64,000 nucleotides of DNA from Methyloligella sp. (GTDB taxonomy: Bacteria; Pseudomonadota; Alphaproteobacteria; Rhizobiales; HXMU1428-3): NCBI GenBank assembly GCA_021604645.1, contig BQJJ01000005.1, forward strand, positions 124,001 through 188,000. Direction: 5' to 3'. Positions 10,200 to 17,873 of the stretch are shown piece by piece. The translations under genes were made by a program, and so were the position numbers. Position 1 is the first letter of the stretch; each line of letters opens with the position of its first letter. The notes beneath the pieces were generated by a model that was not told the DNA's origin, did no database searches, and saw only the letters and a list, made by a program, of their open reading frames with translations.

Positions 10200-10214
10200 T
10201 GGCACGTTTCTTGA
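10200..10214 (+). promoter_or_regulatory. Candidate sigma-54 (-24/-12) promoter of rpoN
   Basis: TGGCACG-N4-TTGA matches the sigma-54 consensus TGGCACG-N4-TTGC except for the last base. The GG doublet at 10201-10202 is followed by the normal 10-nt spacing. Transcription would start about 12 nt downstream, giving a leader of roughly 95-100 nt before rpoN. Autoregulation of rpoN is known in some rhizobia. Confidence 0.4.
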
Positions 10215-10323
10215 GGAAAAAATCGACATTTAATTAAAAGTTTGTCTTTCTTCTTAATCGTCGTTAAATTCTCTTTTGGTATGAATATTGCCTAACGAAG
10301 ATTTTTGAGGACTTTATTTTAAA

Positions 10324-11877
10324 ATGGCTCTGTCTCACCGACTAGAACTCAGACAATCTCAGTCACTTGTGATGACGCCTCAATTGCAACAAGCGATCAA
10401 GCTTTTGCAACTCTCTAACCTTGAATTAAATGAGTTTGTTGAGGGGGAATTGGAGCGTAACCCTTTATTGGAAGCGCGAGACCCTGAAGCTGATATCGTG
10501 CCTCAGGCGAGCTATGAACCAGAAACACCACAACAAAATATTGAACCTCAAACGCGCTCATCATCAGATGAATGGCTTTCAAAATCAGCCGATAATACAA
10601 AAGAAGACCCTTCAGCGAATTTAGATATGCGCGCCGATGATATGTACCCGGATTTAGCTGGCTCAGATCGGACAAGCCTTGCTGACCAAGGTTGGAATTC
10701 AGTGAAAACAAACCGTGTGAGTTCTGTTAGCTCATCTGGTGGCGGAAGCGATTATAATTTAGAGAACTTTGTCCCATGTGAAACGACTTTGCACGATCAC
10801 TTGAGGGATCAACTATCATTATCAAAACTTGATGATAAACAAAGACTTATAGCGTCTCACATGATTGACATGGTTGATGAACAGGGCTATATGCGCGGCT
10901 CTCTCGAGACCATTTCCATGCAAATGGGAACATCTATTGATTCCATCTCATCCGTATTAAAAGAGTTACAAAAATTTGAGCCAACCGGTGTTTTTTCCAG
11001 GGACCTTAGCGAATGTTTGAAGTTACAACTCATTGAACTCAACCATTTTGATCCGGCAATGGAAGCTCTTCTTGAAAATATTCACCTTTTAGCCGCTCAT
11101 AATTTTACAGGCCTCAAAAAAGCTTGTCAGGTCGATGATGAAGATCTGTCTGATATGATTGCTGAGATTAAGATGCTTAATCCTAAGCCTGGCTTGCAAT
11201 TTGGTGCTATTTCCGTGCAATCAGTTGTACCAGATGTGTTTGTCCGGCAAAAAAATGACGGTAGCTGGCATATTGAACTTAACAGTGAAACTTTACCTAA
11301 GGTGTTGATCAATAAGAGCTATTACACAACAGTTTCTGGAACTGCCAAAAACTCAAAAGACAAAGAATACATACAGGACTGCTTTCAAACAGCAAATTGG
11401 CTTGTAAAAAGTCTTGATCAACGGGCTCGGACGATTTTGAAGGTTTCTGAAGAAATTGTTCGCCAACAGGATGCTTTTTTTAGTCATGGTGTTGAGCATT
11501 TGCGGCCCCTTAACTTACGTGCCGTTGCTGATGCGATTGATATGCATGAATCAACCGTTAGCCGTGTTACGTCCAATAAATATATCGGCACGACGCGTGG
11601 TGTGTTTGAGCTTAAATACTTCTTTACCTCAGCGATTTCGTCTTCAGATTCAGACGATATGATCTCATCTGAAGCTGTTAGGCACCATATTAAGCAACTC
11701 ATTGAAGCTGAAACGATTGAAGCTATTCTTTCAGATGACAAGCTGGTTACCAGCTTAAAAGACAAAGGAATTGATATCGCTCGGCGTACTGTTGCAAAAT
11801 ATAGAGAAGCTATGGGCATTCCGTCATCAGTACAGCGACGCCGGAAAAAGAAAATGGCCCAACAAATGGTGCTGTAA
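10324..11877 (+). CDS. rpoN: RNA polymerase sigma-54 factor RpoN
   Basis: This 517-residue protein is a full-length sigma-54. Region I at the N-terminus is Gln/Leu-rich (SLVMTPQLQQAIKLLQLSN). An acidic, variable region II spans roughly residues 55-140. The core-binding region contains FEPTGVFSRDLSECLKLQL. The DNA-binding part has an HTH with the segment HESTVSRVTSNKY and ends with the RpoN box ARRTVAKYREAMGI. It directs transcription from -24/-12 promoters with AAA+ activators. The ATG at 10324 gives the standard N-terminus. It belongs to the lptB-rpoN-hpf-ptsN block, though a 481-nt gap separates it from hpf. Confidence 0.97.
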   Translation: MALSHRLELRQSQSLVMTPQLQQAIKLLQLSNLELNEFVEGELERNPLLEARDPEADIVPQASYEPETPQQNIEPQTRSSSDEWLSKSADNTKEDPSANLDMRADDMYPDLAGSDRTSLADQGWNSVKTNRVSSVSSSGGGSDYNLENFVPCETTLHDHLRDQLSLSKLDDKQRLIASHMIDMVDEQGYMRGSLETISMQMGTSIDSISSVLKELQKFEPTGVFSRDLSECLKLQLIELNHFDPAMEALLENIHLLAAHNFTGLKKACQVDDEDLSDMIAEIKMLNPKPGLQFGAISVQSVVPDVFVRQKNDGSWHIELNSETLPKVLINKSYYTTVSGTAKNSKDKEYIQDCFQTANWLVKSLDQRARTILKVSEEIVRQQDAFFSHGVEHLRPLNLRAVADAIDMHESTVSRVTSNKYIGTTRGVFELKYFFTSAISSSDSDDMISSEAVRHHIKQLIEAETIEAILSDDKLVTSLKDKGIDIARRTVAKYREAMGIPSSVQRRRKKKMAQQMVL

Positions 11878-11991
11878 ATTTTTCAAACGGGCTATATTGA
11901 CCTTCTTCAATTTTAATTTAAAATCAAATGACAGAACTTATACAGGTTATACAACTTGTATGTTCGTTTTTTACAACCCATCTGAACCTGA

Positions 11992-12024
11992 CTTATCAAC
12001 TTGCAACTGCAACATATTGATAAG
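11992..12024 (+). other. Nested hairpin in the rpoN-hpf intergenic region (11878-12358)
   Basis: CTTATCAA (11992-11999) pairs with TTGATAAG (12017-12024), and inside it TTGCA pairs with TGCAA. There is no T-run after it, so it is not a standard terminator. The 481-bp region also holds an imperfect palindrome around 11940-11962 and a direct repeat of TTAAGTTCGG/TTAAGGTTCGG near 12213-12248. It presumably contains the hpf promoter, which I could not place. Confidence 0.5.
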
Positions 12025-12358
12025 AATAGAAAAACTTATTTAACCTTCAGTGCATTTTCACGTTTTTTAGACAAAAAAACACTCCAAATCCCTTAAGTTT
12101 ACCAACAATTTTGCCCAATTGCTGCTATACTCTACTTTATGGATATGGCTGGAGAAACCTCATCTTGTGGCAATTTTATATTTGTAAATGCTGAAAAGTG
12201 ATTTTTCACCTTAAGTTCGGACTCTTGATAACATCATTAAGGTTCGGGCCCGTTTTCCATTGTCAGAATTCACTTTCTGGCTGACTAAAGACCTTACTGA
12301 CTAGACTTTACTAACTTAGACTGTAGGTATGTGGAAACAAAAAGAAGGGTAATAATAT

Positions 12359-12928
12359 ATGTCCGTACAAGTAACTGGAAAAAATTTGGATGTTGGTGAA
12401 GCCCTGCGATTTTATATCGAAGATCGTATTGATCAAACGTTAGATAAATTTATTGGCAATGCGACTTCAGGTCATGTTCGCATTGAAAAGGATGGCAAGC
12501 AATTTCGCACTGATTGCTCGCTGCATTTGCGTTCCGGGCTGGATTTACAGTCAAAAGGAGAGAGCCATGATGTCTATGCAAGTGCTGATGCGGCCTTAGA
12601 GCGCCTTGAAAAGCGGCTCAGGCGCTATAAGAGGCGGCTTAAGAACCATCATCAAAAGGCAAGTGAGAATGCACTTCCCCCGGTTACTACACCTGCTCTT
12701 GATTATGTACTTCAATCAAACGAAGATACTGAAGAAGTGCCAGATGAAACGCCTATTATTATTGCGGAGAATGAAACAAATATTAATGAATTTGCTGTAA
12801 GTGACGCTGTCATGCAAATGGATTTAGCAGAAAGCTCTGTACTCGTATTTAGAAATGCTAGCCATGGGCGCATCAATATTGTATACCGCCGGAACGATGG
12901 AAACATCGGATGGATTGATCCGTCATAG
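12359..12928 (+). CDS. hpf: Ribosome hibernation promoting factor, long form
   Basis: Long HPF binds the 30S decoding site and dimerises 70S ribosomes into inactive 100S particles. The 189 residues show the N-terminal beta-alpha domain (MSVQVTGKNLDVGEALRFYI and a basic helix KRLRRYKRRLKNHHQK around residues 83-100). An acidic linker follows, then the C-terminal dimerisation domain with the family signature near VFRNASHGRINIVYRR..IGWIDP. The ATG at 12359 follows GAAGGG. It lies between rpoN and ptsN as in most Hyphomicrobiales. Confidence 0.95.
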   Translation: MSVQVTGKNLDVGEALRFYIEDRIDQTLDKFIGNATSGHVRIEKDGKQFRTDCSLHLRSGLDLQSKGESHDVYASADAALERLEKRLRRYKRRLKNHHQKASENALPPVTTPALDYVLQSNEDTEEVPDETPIIIAENETNINEFAVSDAVMQMDLAESSVLVFRNASHGRINIVYRRNDGNIGWIDPS

Positions 12929-13085
12929 AGCGAACTTAAACAATTTGTTTTTATTTATGACATAAAGTCGTCAATTAGCCACTTTATGGGTGGGTCGAAC
13001 TGAAGCAAAAGGCCCTAAAGCAAAAGATACTGTTGCAAAAGATAGTAGGTTTGCTGCTTTAGACAGTTTATTGGAAGGCGTTTTA

Positions 13086-13550
13086 ATGGATTTGGGTGAT
13101 TTGTTGTCTTCGGAGGAGGTTTATCCTTCGTTAAAGGCAAAAAGCAAGAAACACGTGCTGCAAGAATTAGCCCGTGTTGCTGCTGAAAAAACCGAATTGG
13201 ATGAGAGAGATATATTTGATGTTTTGCTACAACGGGAGAGACTTGGCTCTACCGGTATTGGGCAAGGCGTTGCTATTCCTCATGGTAGATTACCATCAAT
13301 CGACCGCATTATTTGCGTTTTTGCACGGCTGGATGAGAAAGTTAATTTTGACTCGCTTGATGATGAGCCTGTCGACTTGGTTTTTCTTCTCCTGGCCCCA
13401 GAAACTGCTGGCGCGGACCATTTGAAGGCTCTTGCCCGCATTTCCAGACTGATCCGAGATCCACAAATTTTGGATAAATTACGTGGCTCTAGAGAGCAAG
13501 GAGCGCTTTATTCAGTTTTAACTGAAGCGTCGGCATCTCACGCTGCTTAG
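13086..13550 (+). CDS. ptsN: PTS-Ntr EIIA component PtsN
   Basis: PtsN is the terminal phospho-acceptor of the nitrogen-related PTS (PtsP-NPr-PtsN), which regulates K+ uptake, nitrogen and stress responses rather than transporting sugar. From the ATG at 13086 it is 155 residues, the usual length, beginning MDLGDLL as in homologues. The phosphorylated His66 lies in GVAIPHGRL. I chose this start because GGAAGG lies 7 nt upstream. A GTG at 12990 would add 32 residues (GRTEAKGPKAKD...) that are not typical of the family. Its phosphodonor chain starts with PtsP, encoded at 17874-20147. Confidence 0.93.
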   Translation: MDLGDLLSSEEVYPSLKAKSKKHVLQELARVAAEKTELDERDIFDVLLQRERLGSTGIGQGVAIPHGRLPSIDRIICVFARLDEKVNFDSLDDEPVDLVFLLLAPETAGADHLKALARISRLIRDPQILDKLRGSREQGALYSVLTEASASHAA

Positions 13551-13613
13551 CCTATTTATCTGCTTATAATATCCGCAGAGTGGCTTTTGACAGATTTTAT
13601 ATAGAATAAAAAA

Positions 13614-13647
13614 GAGCACTGAATGAAATTTCAGTGCTCTTTTTTTA
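13614..13647. terminator. Bidirectional terminator between ptsN and the hsp20 operon
   Basis: GAGCACTGAA (13614-13623) pairs perfectly with TTCAGTGCTC (13630-13639) and is followed by eight T. An A-run before the stem gives the same signal on the minus strand. Confidence 0.9.
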
Positions 13648-13675
13648 TCTCATGGCTATTCCAAGCGCTTTTTTT

Positions 13676-13716
13676 GGCACTTCAGTTGCCCACAAGCAAC
13701 CGGCACATAGCATCCG
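13676..13716 (+). repeat. Dispersed hairpin element, composite copy
   Basis: GGCACTTCA-GTTGC-CCACAA-GCAAC-CGGCAC is a full copy with the GTTGC/GCAAC stem. It is followed directly by ATAGCATCCGCA, the right half of a copy of the GATGC/GCATC type, whose left half is missing. It abuts the 3' end of the DUF1150 gene. Confidence 0.75.
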
Positions 13717-13718
13717 CA

Positions 13719-13997
13719 TTAATTCACCGTATGAACAACGAGTTTGTTATTTTCAGCAGCTTCTTTTGCTGAATATAGGTCTTCAGCTAATAAAACCGGG
13801 GTTCCGTTTGCTGCGTGAACAGAATAAAGCTGGGAAATTTGGGGGAATTCTTCAATTTCAGGGAATAAAAACTGGGCTTCATCTAAGCTAACCTCTTGAA
13901 CATAAACAACATTGTCCATTCCCAAATCGGCAAAATCTTCTTCTGTCATGGTTTTTACATGAGTGTTTTCTAATTTCGGGTTGTTGAGTTCTAACAT
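13719..13997 (-). CDS. DUF1150 family protein
   Basis: This is a 92-residue acidic cytoplasmic protein with the DUF1150 signature: an N-terminal TEEDFADLGMDNVVYV segment, a central acidic stretch, and VHAANGTPVLLAEDLYSAKEAA. Members occur in Alphaproteobacteria next to small heat-shock genes; the molecular function is not established. It lies 63 nt behind hsp20 on the same strand and is most likely co-transcribed with it. The shared terminator at 13614-13647 lies beyond its end. Confidence 0.88.
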   Translation of the reverse strand: MLELNNPKLENTHVKTMTEEDFADLGMDNVVYVQEVSLDEAQFLFPEIEEFPQISQLYSVHAANGTPVLLAEDLYSAKEAAENNKLVVHTVN

Positions 13998-14060
13998 GAC
14001 ATTACCCTTTCCATGTACGCTAAGTTATTTTGCTCGTTGAGGCTTAATCCAGGCCCCGTT

Positions 14061-14489
14061 TTAAGCTGTTGAGATCGGTATTTGGCGTAAAACCTTCACT
14101 GGTTCTGGTTTTCTCAGTTTTATAATTAATAATCCGTCTTTAAGTGTGGCGGATGAGACTTCTATTGTTTCAGCAAGAATAAACTTCTTTTTAAACTGCC
14201 GGGTTGCAATGCCTTGATGTAAAAATTCAGCCTTATCCTCACTCGATTTTTTACCGATAATTGTTAGATCTCGCCCTTCTACGGTCACTTCAAGCAGATC
14301 TGGGGTAAACCCTGCTACGGCAAGAGTAATATTTAAAACTGTCTCTTCATTCGTCTTGTTGAGCTCTCTTTCAATGTTAAACGGGGGATACCCGCTTTCA
14401 GTTTGAAGGTTCGCTATATGCTCTAAAGTTTGCTCAAACTCTTCAAAACCCAGCACATGGGCGTTGTTTATTCTAATCATGCCGGGCAT
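14061..14489 (-). CDS. Hsp20 family small heat-shock protein
   Basis: This 142-residue protein is an alpha-crystallin-type holdase of the IbpA-like class. The alpha-crystallin domain covers about residues 35-130, with YPPFNIERE at its start, VAGFTPDLLEVTVEGRDLTI and the C-terminal strand LKDGLLIIKLRK. A PxxI-like tail (QIPISTA) is present for oligomer contacts. The N-terminus has FEEFEQTLEHI in place of the usual aromatic arm. The ATG at 14489 is used here; ATG at 14480 is an alternative. It heads a two-gene unit with DUF1150. I could not identify a ROSE-type thermosensor in the leader with confidence. Confidence 0.92.
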   Translation of the reverse strand: MPGMIRINNAHVLGFEEFEQTLEHIANLQTESGYPPFNIERELNKTNEETVLNITLAVAGFTPDLLEVTVEGRDLTIIGKKSSEDKAEFLHQGIATRQFKKKFILAETIEVSSATLKDGLLIIKLRKPEPVKVLRQIPISTA

Positions 14490-14684
14490 CTTATCTTGTC
14501 ATCTCTATTATTACTTTATCGAACACGATCCTATAATTCGTTAATTAATCTTAGTTTAGTTTTATATTCGGGCTTTAATAAGCCGAAAATGGGATAAAAG
14601 TGAGTGTTCAGTTTAAAGACCGTCCTGTTCATGCATATGGTGAATTGAATTTTTTATTCAATAGTTTGGGATTTACTCTTTTTT

Positions 14685-14747
14685 AGCGCTCCTTCAGGTT
14701 GCTCTTTTTTGTGCTTCAGATGCCCACAGAGCATCCGCACTAGCAAC
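14685..14747 (+). repeat. Dispersed hairpin element nested inside another copy
   Basis: The outer element has left arm GCGCTCCTTCAGGTTGC (14686-14702) and right arm GCAACCG (from 14743). Its loop holds a complete second copy, GTGCTTCA-GATGC-CCACAGA-GCATC-CGCAC (14711-14740). The outer stem is the GTTGC/GCAAC type and the inner the GATGC/GCATC type. Confidence 0.8.
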
Positions 14748-14760
14748 CGTCTCCTTTTAA

Positions 14761-14792
14761 GCGCTCCTTCGGTTGCCCACCAGCAACCGTCG
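14761..14792 (+). repeat. Dispersed hairpin element
   Basis: GCGCTCCTTCG-GTTGC-CCACCA-GCAAC-CGTCGC is a simple copy with the GTTGC/GCAAC stem, 14 nt after the nested pair. Confidence 0.8.
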
Positions 14793-14819
14793 CTTGAAGT
14801 ACTCCAGATCACAACTCTA

Positions 14820-14973
14820 GGGGCAGACCCCATAATGAGGAAGGCAGAGCTCTTTTTCAGAGTACGGACGTGATGCCGGCGCGGTTGCTAGTAGGCAACT
14901 AAAGCGCAGATAAATAGCTGCCTAGCGTGAGCGCTGCCCGTCGGAGGGCCTGCCGCTTTAGCGGCAGAAGGCC
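14820..14973. other. Structured GC-rich intergenic block with an inverted copy of the hairpin element
   Basis: This block lies in the 602-bp gap between hsp20 and the PilZ gene (14490-15091) and is richer in G+C than its surroundings. It holds several hairpins: GGGG-CAGA-CCCC at 14820-14831; a minus-orientation copy of the dispersed element at 14879-14907 (GCGC..GTTGC..GCAAC..GCGC); and a strong stem at 14947-14973, TGCCGC-TTTA-GCGGCA inside GGCC/GGCC. It could be a stable RNA or a pile of repeats. I do not recognise it as a known RNA family. Confidence 0.5.
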
Positions 14974-15091
14974 GGTGAGACAGAATAATGCGTTTTATTT
15001 AAAATTTTAATGTTTTTTGAAACGGGACTTCAATTGTTTCTTGTTATTCTTCCAATCATCCATAAATTTACAAACAGTCGGGAAGCACAGA

Positions 15092-15355
15092 ATGTCTGAC
15101 CTTGAAACATTAGAAGAAAATCGCACCAAAGCACGAAACCGCACTTTACAGGGTGCTAAAATTTTGGTCGATAAAAACTCTACATTTACGTGCCAGATTA
15201 AAAACCGCCATGACAATGGATTTGGATTAAAGATTGGAAACAGCAATGGCATTCCAGATGCATTTCAACTTGTCGATGAAAAAAATGATATTTGCTATAA
15301 TGTCGCTGTAGTTTGGCGCAAACGCTCAATGCTTGGTGTTCAGATTATTGACTAG
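15092..15355 (+). CDS. PilZ-like domain protein
   Basis: From the ATG at 15092, preceded by GGAAG, this is an 87-residue cytoplasmic protein. The N-terminal basic stretch NRTKARNRTLQGAKI resembles the RxxxR of PilZ domains. It is followed by short strands and NGFGLKIGN in the position of the second PilZ motif, then VVWRKRSMLGVQI near the end, which fits the family's closing strands. The D/NxSxxG motif is degenerate, so c-di-GMP binding is uncertain. A longer frame from 15017 exists but lacks a ribosome site. It converges on ubiG. A different small beta-barrel remains possible. Confidence 0.65.
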   Translation: MSDLETLEENRTKARNRTLQGAKILVDKNSTFTCQIKNRHDNGFGLKIGNSNGIPDAFQLVDEKNDICYNVAVVWRKRSMLGVQIID

Positions 15356-15391
15356 GATTTCGAAGTGTTTTCTTCTCAATGAAAAAAATGC

Positions 15392-16153
15392 TTAAGATTT
15401 ATTATCTCGGCTGGCTGTTAGAAAATAATTCACATCACAATCACTGGAAATTTTCCAACTTTCTTTAAATGGTGAGAAAACCAAGCCATTTCGTTCACGC
15501 GGCACCAAGCCAGCATTTTCAACGATGTCTGAGAGCTCATCCGGCGTGACAAAGCGGTTCCATTGGTGTGTGCCTTTCGGCAACCATTGCAAAACATATT
15601 CGGCTCCAACAATAGCTAAGGCAAATGCTTTGGCTGTTCTGTTGATCGTTGAGAGGACCATGAGGCCGCCTGGTGCCACTAATTTAGACACCATTGTTGT
15701 AAATTCAGGCACACTAGGGACATGCTCGACCACTTCAAGAACGAATACAATATCGAATGTCTCATTCCCTTCTACAAGGTCCTCAGCCTTACAAGCACGA
15801 TAATCAATATCTACACCTTGTTGCTCAGCATGAATTTTCGCAGCTTTAATGTTATTTTCTGATGGGTCTATCGCTGTAACTTTTGCCCCTTGTTTGGCCA
15901 TTGGTTCAGCTACGAGACCGCCTCCACACCCTACATCAATTAAGCTCAAGCCCTTTAATGCATCCTCGGCACCAAATTCACGGCCAAAATGCTTACATAT
16001 TTGCTCTCTAAAAAAAGCCAACCTTGCAGGGCTAATTTTATGTAAAGGGCGGAACTTTCCTGTTGGATCCCACCATTCGTCTGCCATAGCTCCAAAACGT
16101 GCAATTTCTTCTGGATCTAAGGTTGGGGATTTTTGATGATTTTCTTGGCTCAT
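15392..16153 (-). CDS. ubiG: Ubiquinone biosynthesis O-methyltransferase UbiG
   Basis: UbiG performs both O-methylations of ubiquinone synthesis, using S-adenosylmethionine. The 253-residue protein has the family N-terminus (EEIARFGAMADEWWDPTGKFRPLHKISP), the SAM-binding motif I LSLIDVGCGGGLVAEPMA (about residues 69-86), an acidic motif II (VTAIDPSENNI) and the C-terminal segment KGTHQWNRFVTPDEL. The length is standard and ATG 16153 gives a canonical start. It is divergent from lysC across a 385-bp spacer. Confidence 0.96.
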   Translation of the reverse strand: MSQENHQKSPTLDPEEIARFGAMADEWWDPTGKFRPLHKISPARLAFFREQICKHFGREFGAEDALKGLSLIDVGCGGGLVAEPMAKQGAKVTAIDPSENNIKAAKIHAEQQGVDIDYRACKAEDLVEGNETFDIVFVLEVVEHVPSVPEFTTMVSKLVAPGGLMVLSTINRTAKAFALAIVGAEYVLQWLPKGTHQWNRFVTPDELSDIVENAGLVPRERNGLVFSPFKESWKISSDCDVNYFLTASRDNKS

Positions 16154-16216
16154 ATTTTAATTAAGTGGACATTTTACAGATTTGTCAACAAGTTCATTTC
16201 TCATTCCTTTTTAAGA

Positions 16217-16268
16217 ACTTAACAGGGGCCTTGTTAAAGACTTAACTGGGCCTTTTTAATGACTTAAC
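16217..16268. repeat. Short direct repeats in the ubiG-lysC spacer (16154-16538)
   Basis: Two and a half copies of a unit CTTAAC-GGGCCTT-TTAA-GA run from 16217 to 16268, about 23 bp apart. The rest of the 385-bp spacer holds no gene that I can support. It must contain the promoters of both divergent genes. Confidence 0.5.
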
Positions 16269-16538
16269 GCAATAAATTTTATGATTTTTTTCGACAAGGT
16301 TGATCGATGTTTCAGTTCAGCGTATGTATATGGCAGTCAAAGGGGTCTTACCCTTTTAGAATAATAACATTTTGGGTAGGCTCTTTCTTTTTCACTCTAT
16401 TTCCCAAGCTCAGCACTTTTATTGGCTAAGTAATGGCTATTTGCTAAGTAATGACAATAACTTAGTAAAAGAAAATGCTTTTGTGTGAAAACAGCGATGA
16501 AACTCCCCAATCATTGAACATTTGGACTTTTGGCTGAA

Positions 16539-17804
16539 ATGGCTCTTATAGTAATGAAATTTGGTGGCACTTCAGTTGCCGATATGGATCGTATTCGCAA
16601 TGTAGCTCAGCATGTCAAACGCGAGGTTACAGCTGGAAATAAGGTGGCTGTTGTTGTCTCTGCCATGGCTGGACGCACCAACGAACTTATTAGCTGGGTC
16701 AATGATGCGACTGAGACACCTGATCCTAAAGAATATGATGCTGTGGTTTCTTCAGGCGAACAGGTTACTTCTGGTTTATTGGCATTATGCTTGCAAAATG
16801 AGGGGGTTGAAGCTCGTTCTTGGCATGGATGGCAAATTCCGCTTGAAACTGATGATGCGCATAGTAAAGCTCGTATTACTGATATTAAAGGCGAGAGCCT
16901 TAAAAGTTCAGTTGAAAACGGAACTGTTGCGGTTATTGCAGGCTTTCAGGGGATCTCACCTGATGGACGCATCGCGACTTTAGGACGGGGTGGTTCTGAT
17001 ACAAGTGCGGTAGCAATTGCCGCAGCACTTGACGCTGACCTTTGTGATATATACACGGATGTAGATGGGGTTTATACAACCGATCCGAGAATCGTATCCA
17101 AGGCACAACGGCTTGAGAAAGTTTCCTATGAGGAAATGCTTGAAATGGCCAGTTCAGGTGCCAAAGTTTTACAGACCCGCTCTGTTGAGTTGGCTATGAC
17201 GAAAAATGTTCGTCTTGCTGTTCGCTCTAGTTTTGATGACCCGGCTTCTGTTCCGGCTGTCAACTTAGATGGCAATAGCACGATTGGAACGCTTGTATGT
17301 AATGAGGATGAGATTGTGGAACAGCAAGTTGTAAGTGGCATAGCCTATGCCAAGGATGAAGCAAAAGTAACTTTAATCAATGTTGCTGATGAACCTGGCG
17401 TTGCGGCTAAAGTTTTTGGGCCGCTTGCTGAGGCCAATATCAATGTTGATATGATTGTGCAGAACGTCTCGGCTGATGGCGCAACAACCGATATGACATT
17501 TACAGTGCCTGAAGATGATTTGGCACGGGCAATATCGGTCTTAGAGACCCGTAAAGATGAGTTGCGTTATGAAGAACTCAAAGGCGCGACAGACATTGTA
17601 AAAGTTTCTGTTATCGGCGTTGGCATGCGTAGTCATGCTGGCGTTGCTGCAAACATGTTTAAAGAACTTGCTGACAAAGGCATAAATATTCAAGCGATCA
17701 CTACATCTGAGATAAAAATAAGCATCTTAATTGATGCGGCTTATCAGGAGCTTGCTGTTAGAACTTTGCATAGTTTATTTGGTCTAGATCAAGAAACTGC
17801 ATAA
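16539..17804 (+). CDS. lysC: Aspartate kinase LysC
   Basis: Aspartokinase phosphorylates aspartate as the first step to lysine, threonine, methionine and diaminopimelate. The kinase domain begins with IVMKFGGTSV and includes the nucleotide and substrate segments LGRGGSDTSAVAIAAAL and CDIYTDVDGVYTTDPR. Two ACT regulatory domains follow about residue 265, with VADEPGVAAKVFGPLA and GVGMRSHAGVAANMF, predicting feedback inhibition by amino acids. I chose ATG 16539 (421 residues), which gives MALIVMKFGG as in homologues; a TTG 9 nt upstream is in frame. ptsP follows, as in many Hyphomicrobiales. Confidence 0.96.
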   Translation: MALIVMKFGGTSVADMDRIRNVAQHVKREVTAGNKVAVVVSAMAGRTNELISWVNDATETPDPKEYDAVVSSGEQVTSGLLALCLQNEGVEARSWHGWQIPLETDDAHSKARITDIKGESLKSSVENGTVAVIAGFQGISPDGRIATLGRGGSDTSAVAIAAALDADLCDIYTDVDGVYTTDPRIVSKAQRLEKVSYEEMLEMASSGAKVLQTRSVELAMTKNVRLAVRSSFDDPASVPAVNLDGNSTIGTLVCNEDEIVEQQVVSGIAYAKDEAKVTLINVADEPGVAAKVFGPLAEANINVDMIVQNVSADGATTDMTFTVPEDDLARAISVLETRKDELRYEELKGATDIVKVSVIGVGMRSHAGVAANMFKELADKGINIQAITTSEIKISILIDAAYQELAVRTLHSLFGLDQETA

Positions 17805-17812
17805 ATTTTGTG

Positions 17813-17846
17813 ATATTGCTCTTTTTACTCTTTTAAAGAGCAATAT
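17813..17846 (+). other. Perfect 12-bp stem hairpin between lysC and ptsP
   Basis: ATATTGCTCTTT (17813-17824) pairs exactly with AAAGAGCAATAT (17835-17846). It is followed by TGGGG, not a T-run, so it is not a clear terminator. It may stabilise the lysC mRNA end or modulate read-through into ptsP, whose start is 28 nt downstream. Confidence 0.6.
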
Positions 17847-17873
17847 TGGGGATAATCATTTGGGGCAAATATA

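Noticed and set aside
12990-13085. An N-terminal extension of PtsN from GTG 12990
   Set aside because: The extension is not typical of PtsN, while ATG 13086 has a good ribosome site and gives the usual N-terminus.
13634-13891. An 85-residue plus-strand frame across the hairpin repeat after ptsN
   Set aside because: It begins in the terminator and repeat and runs opposite to the well-supported DUF1150 gene.
14490-14560. A ROSE-type RNA thermometer upstream of hsp20
   Set aside because: I could not find the characteristic motif paired with the ribosome site, so I did not call it.
15017-15091. A longer start for the PilZ-like protein
   Set aside because: No ribosome site is seen, and the added residues are hydrophobic and AT-driven; GGAAG precedes ATG 15092.
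16563-16577. A 15-base match between lysC (GGCACTTCAGTTGCC) and the left arm of the dispersed hairpin
   Set aside because: In lysC it encodes the conserved GGTSV segment and has no matching right arm, so it is most likely chance.
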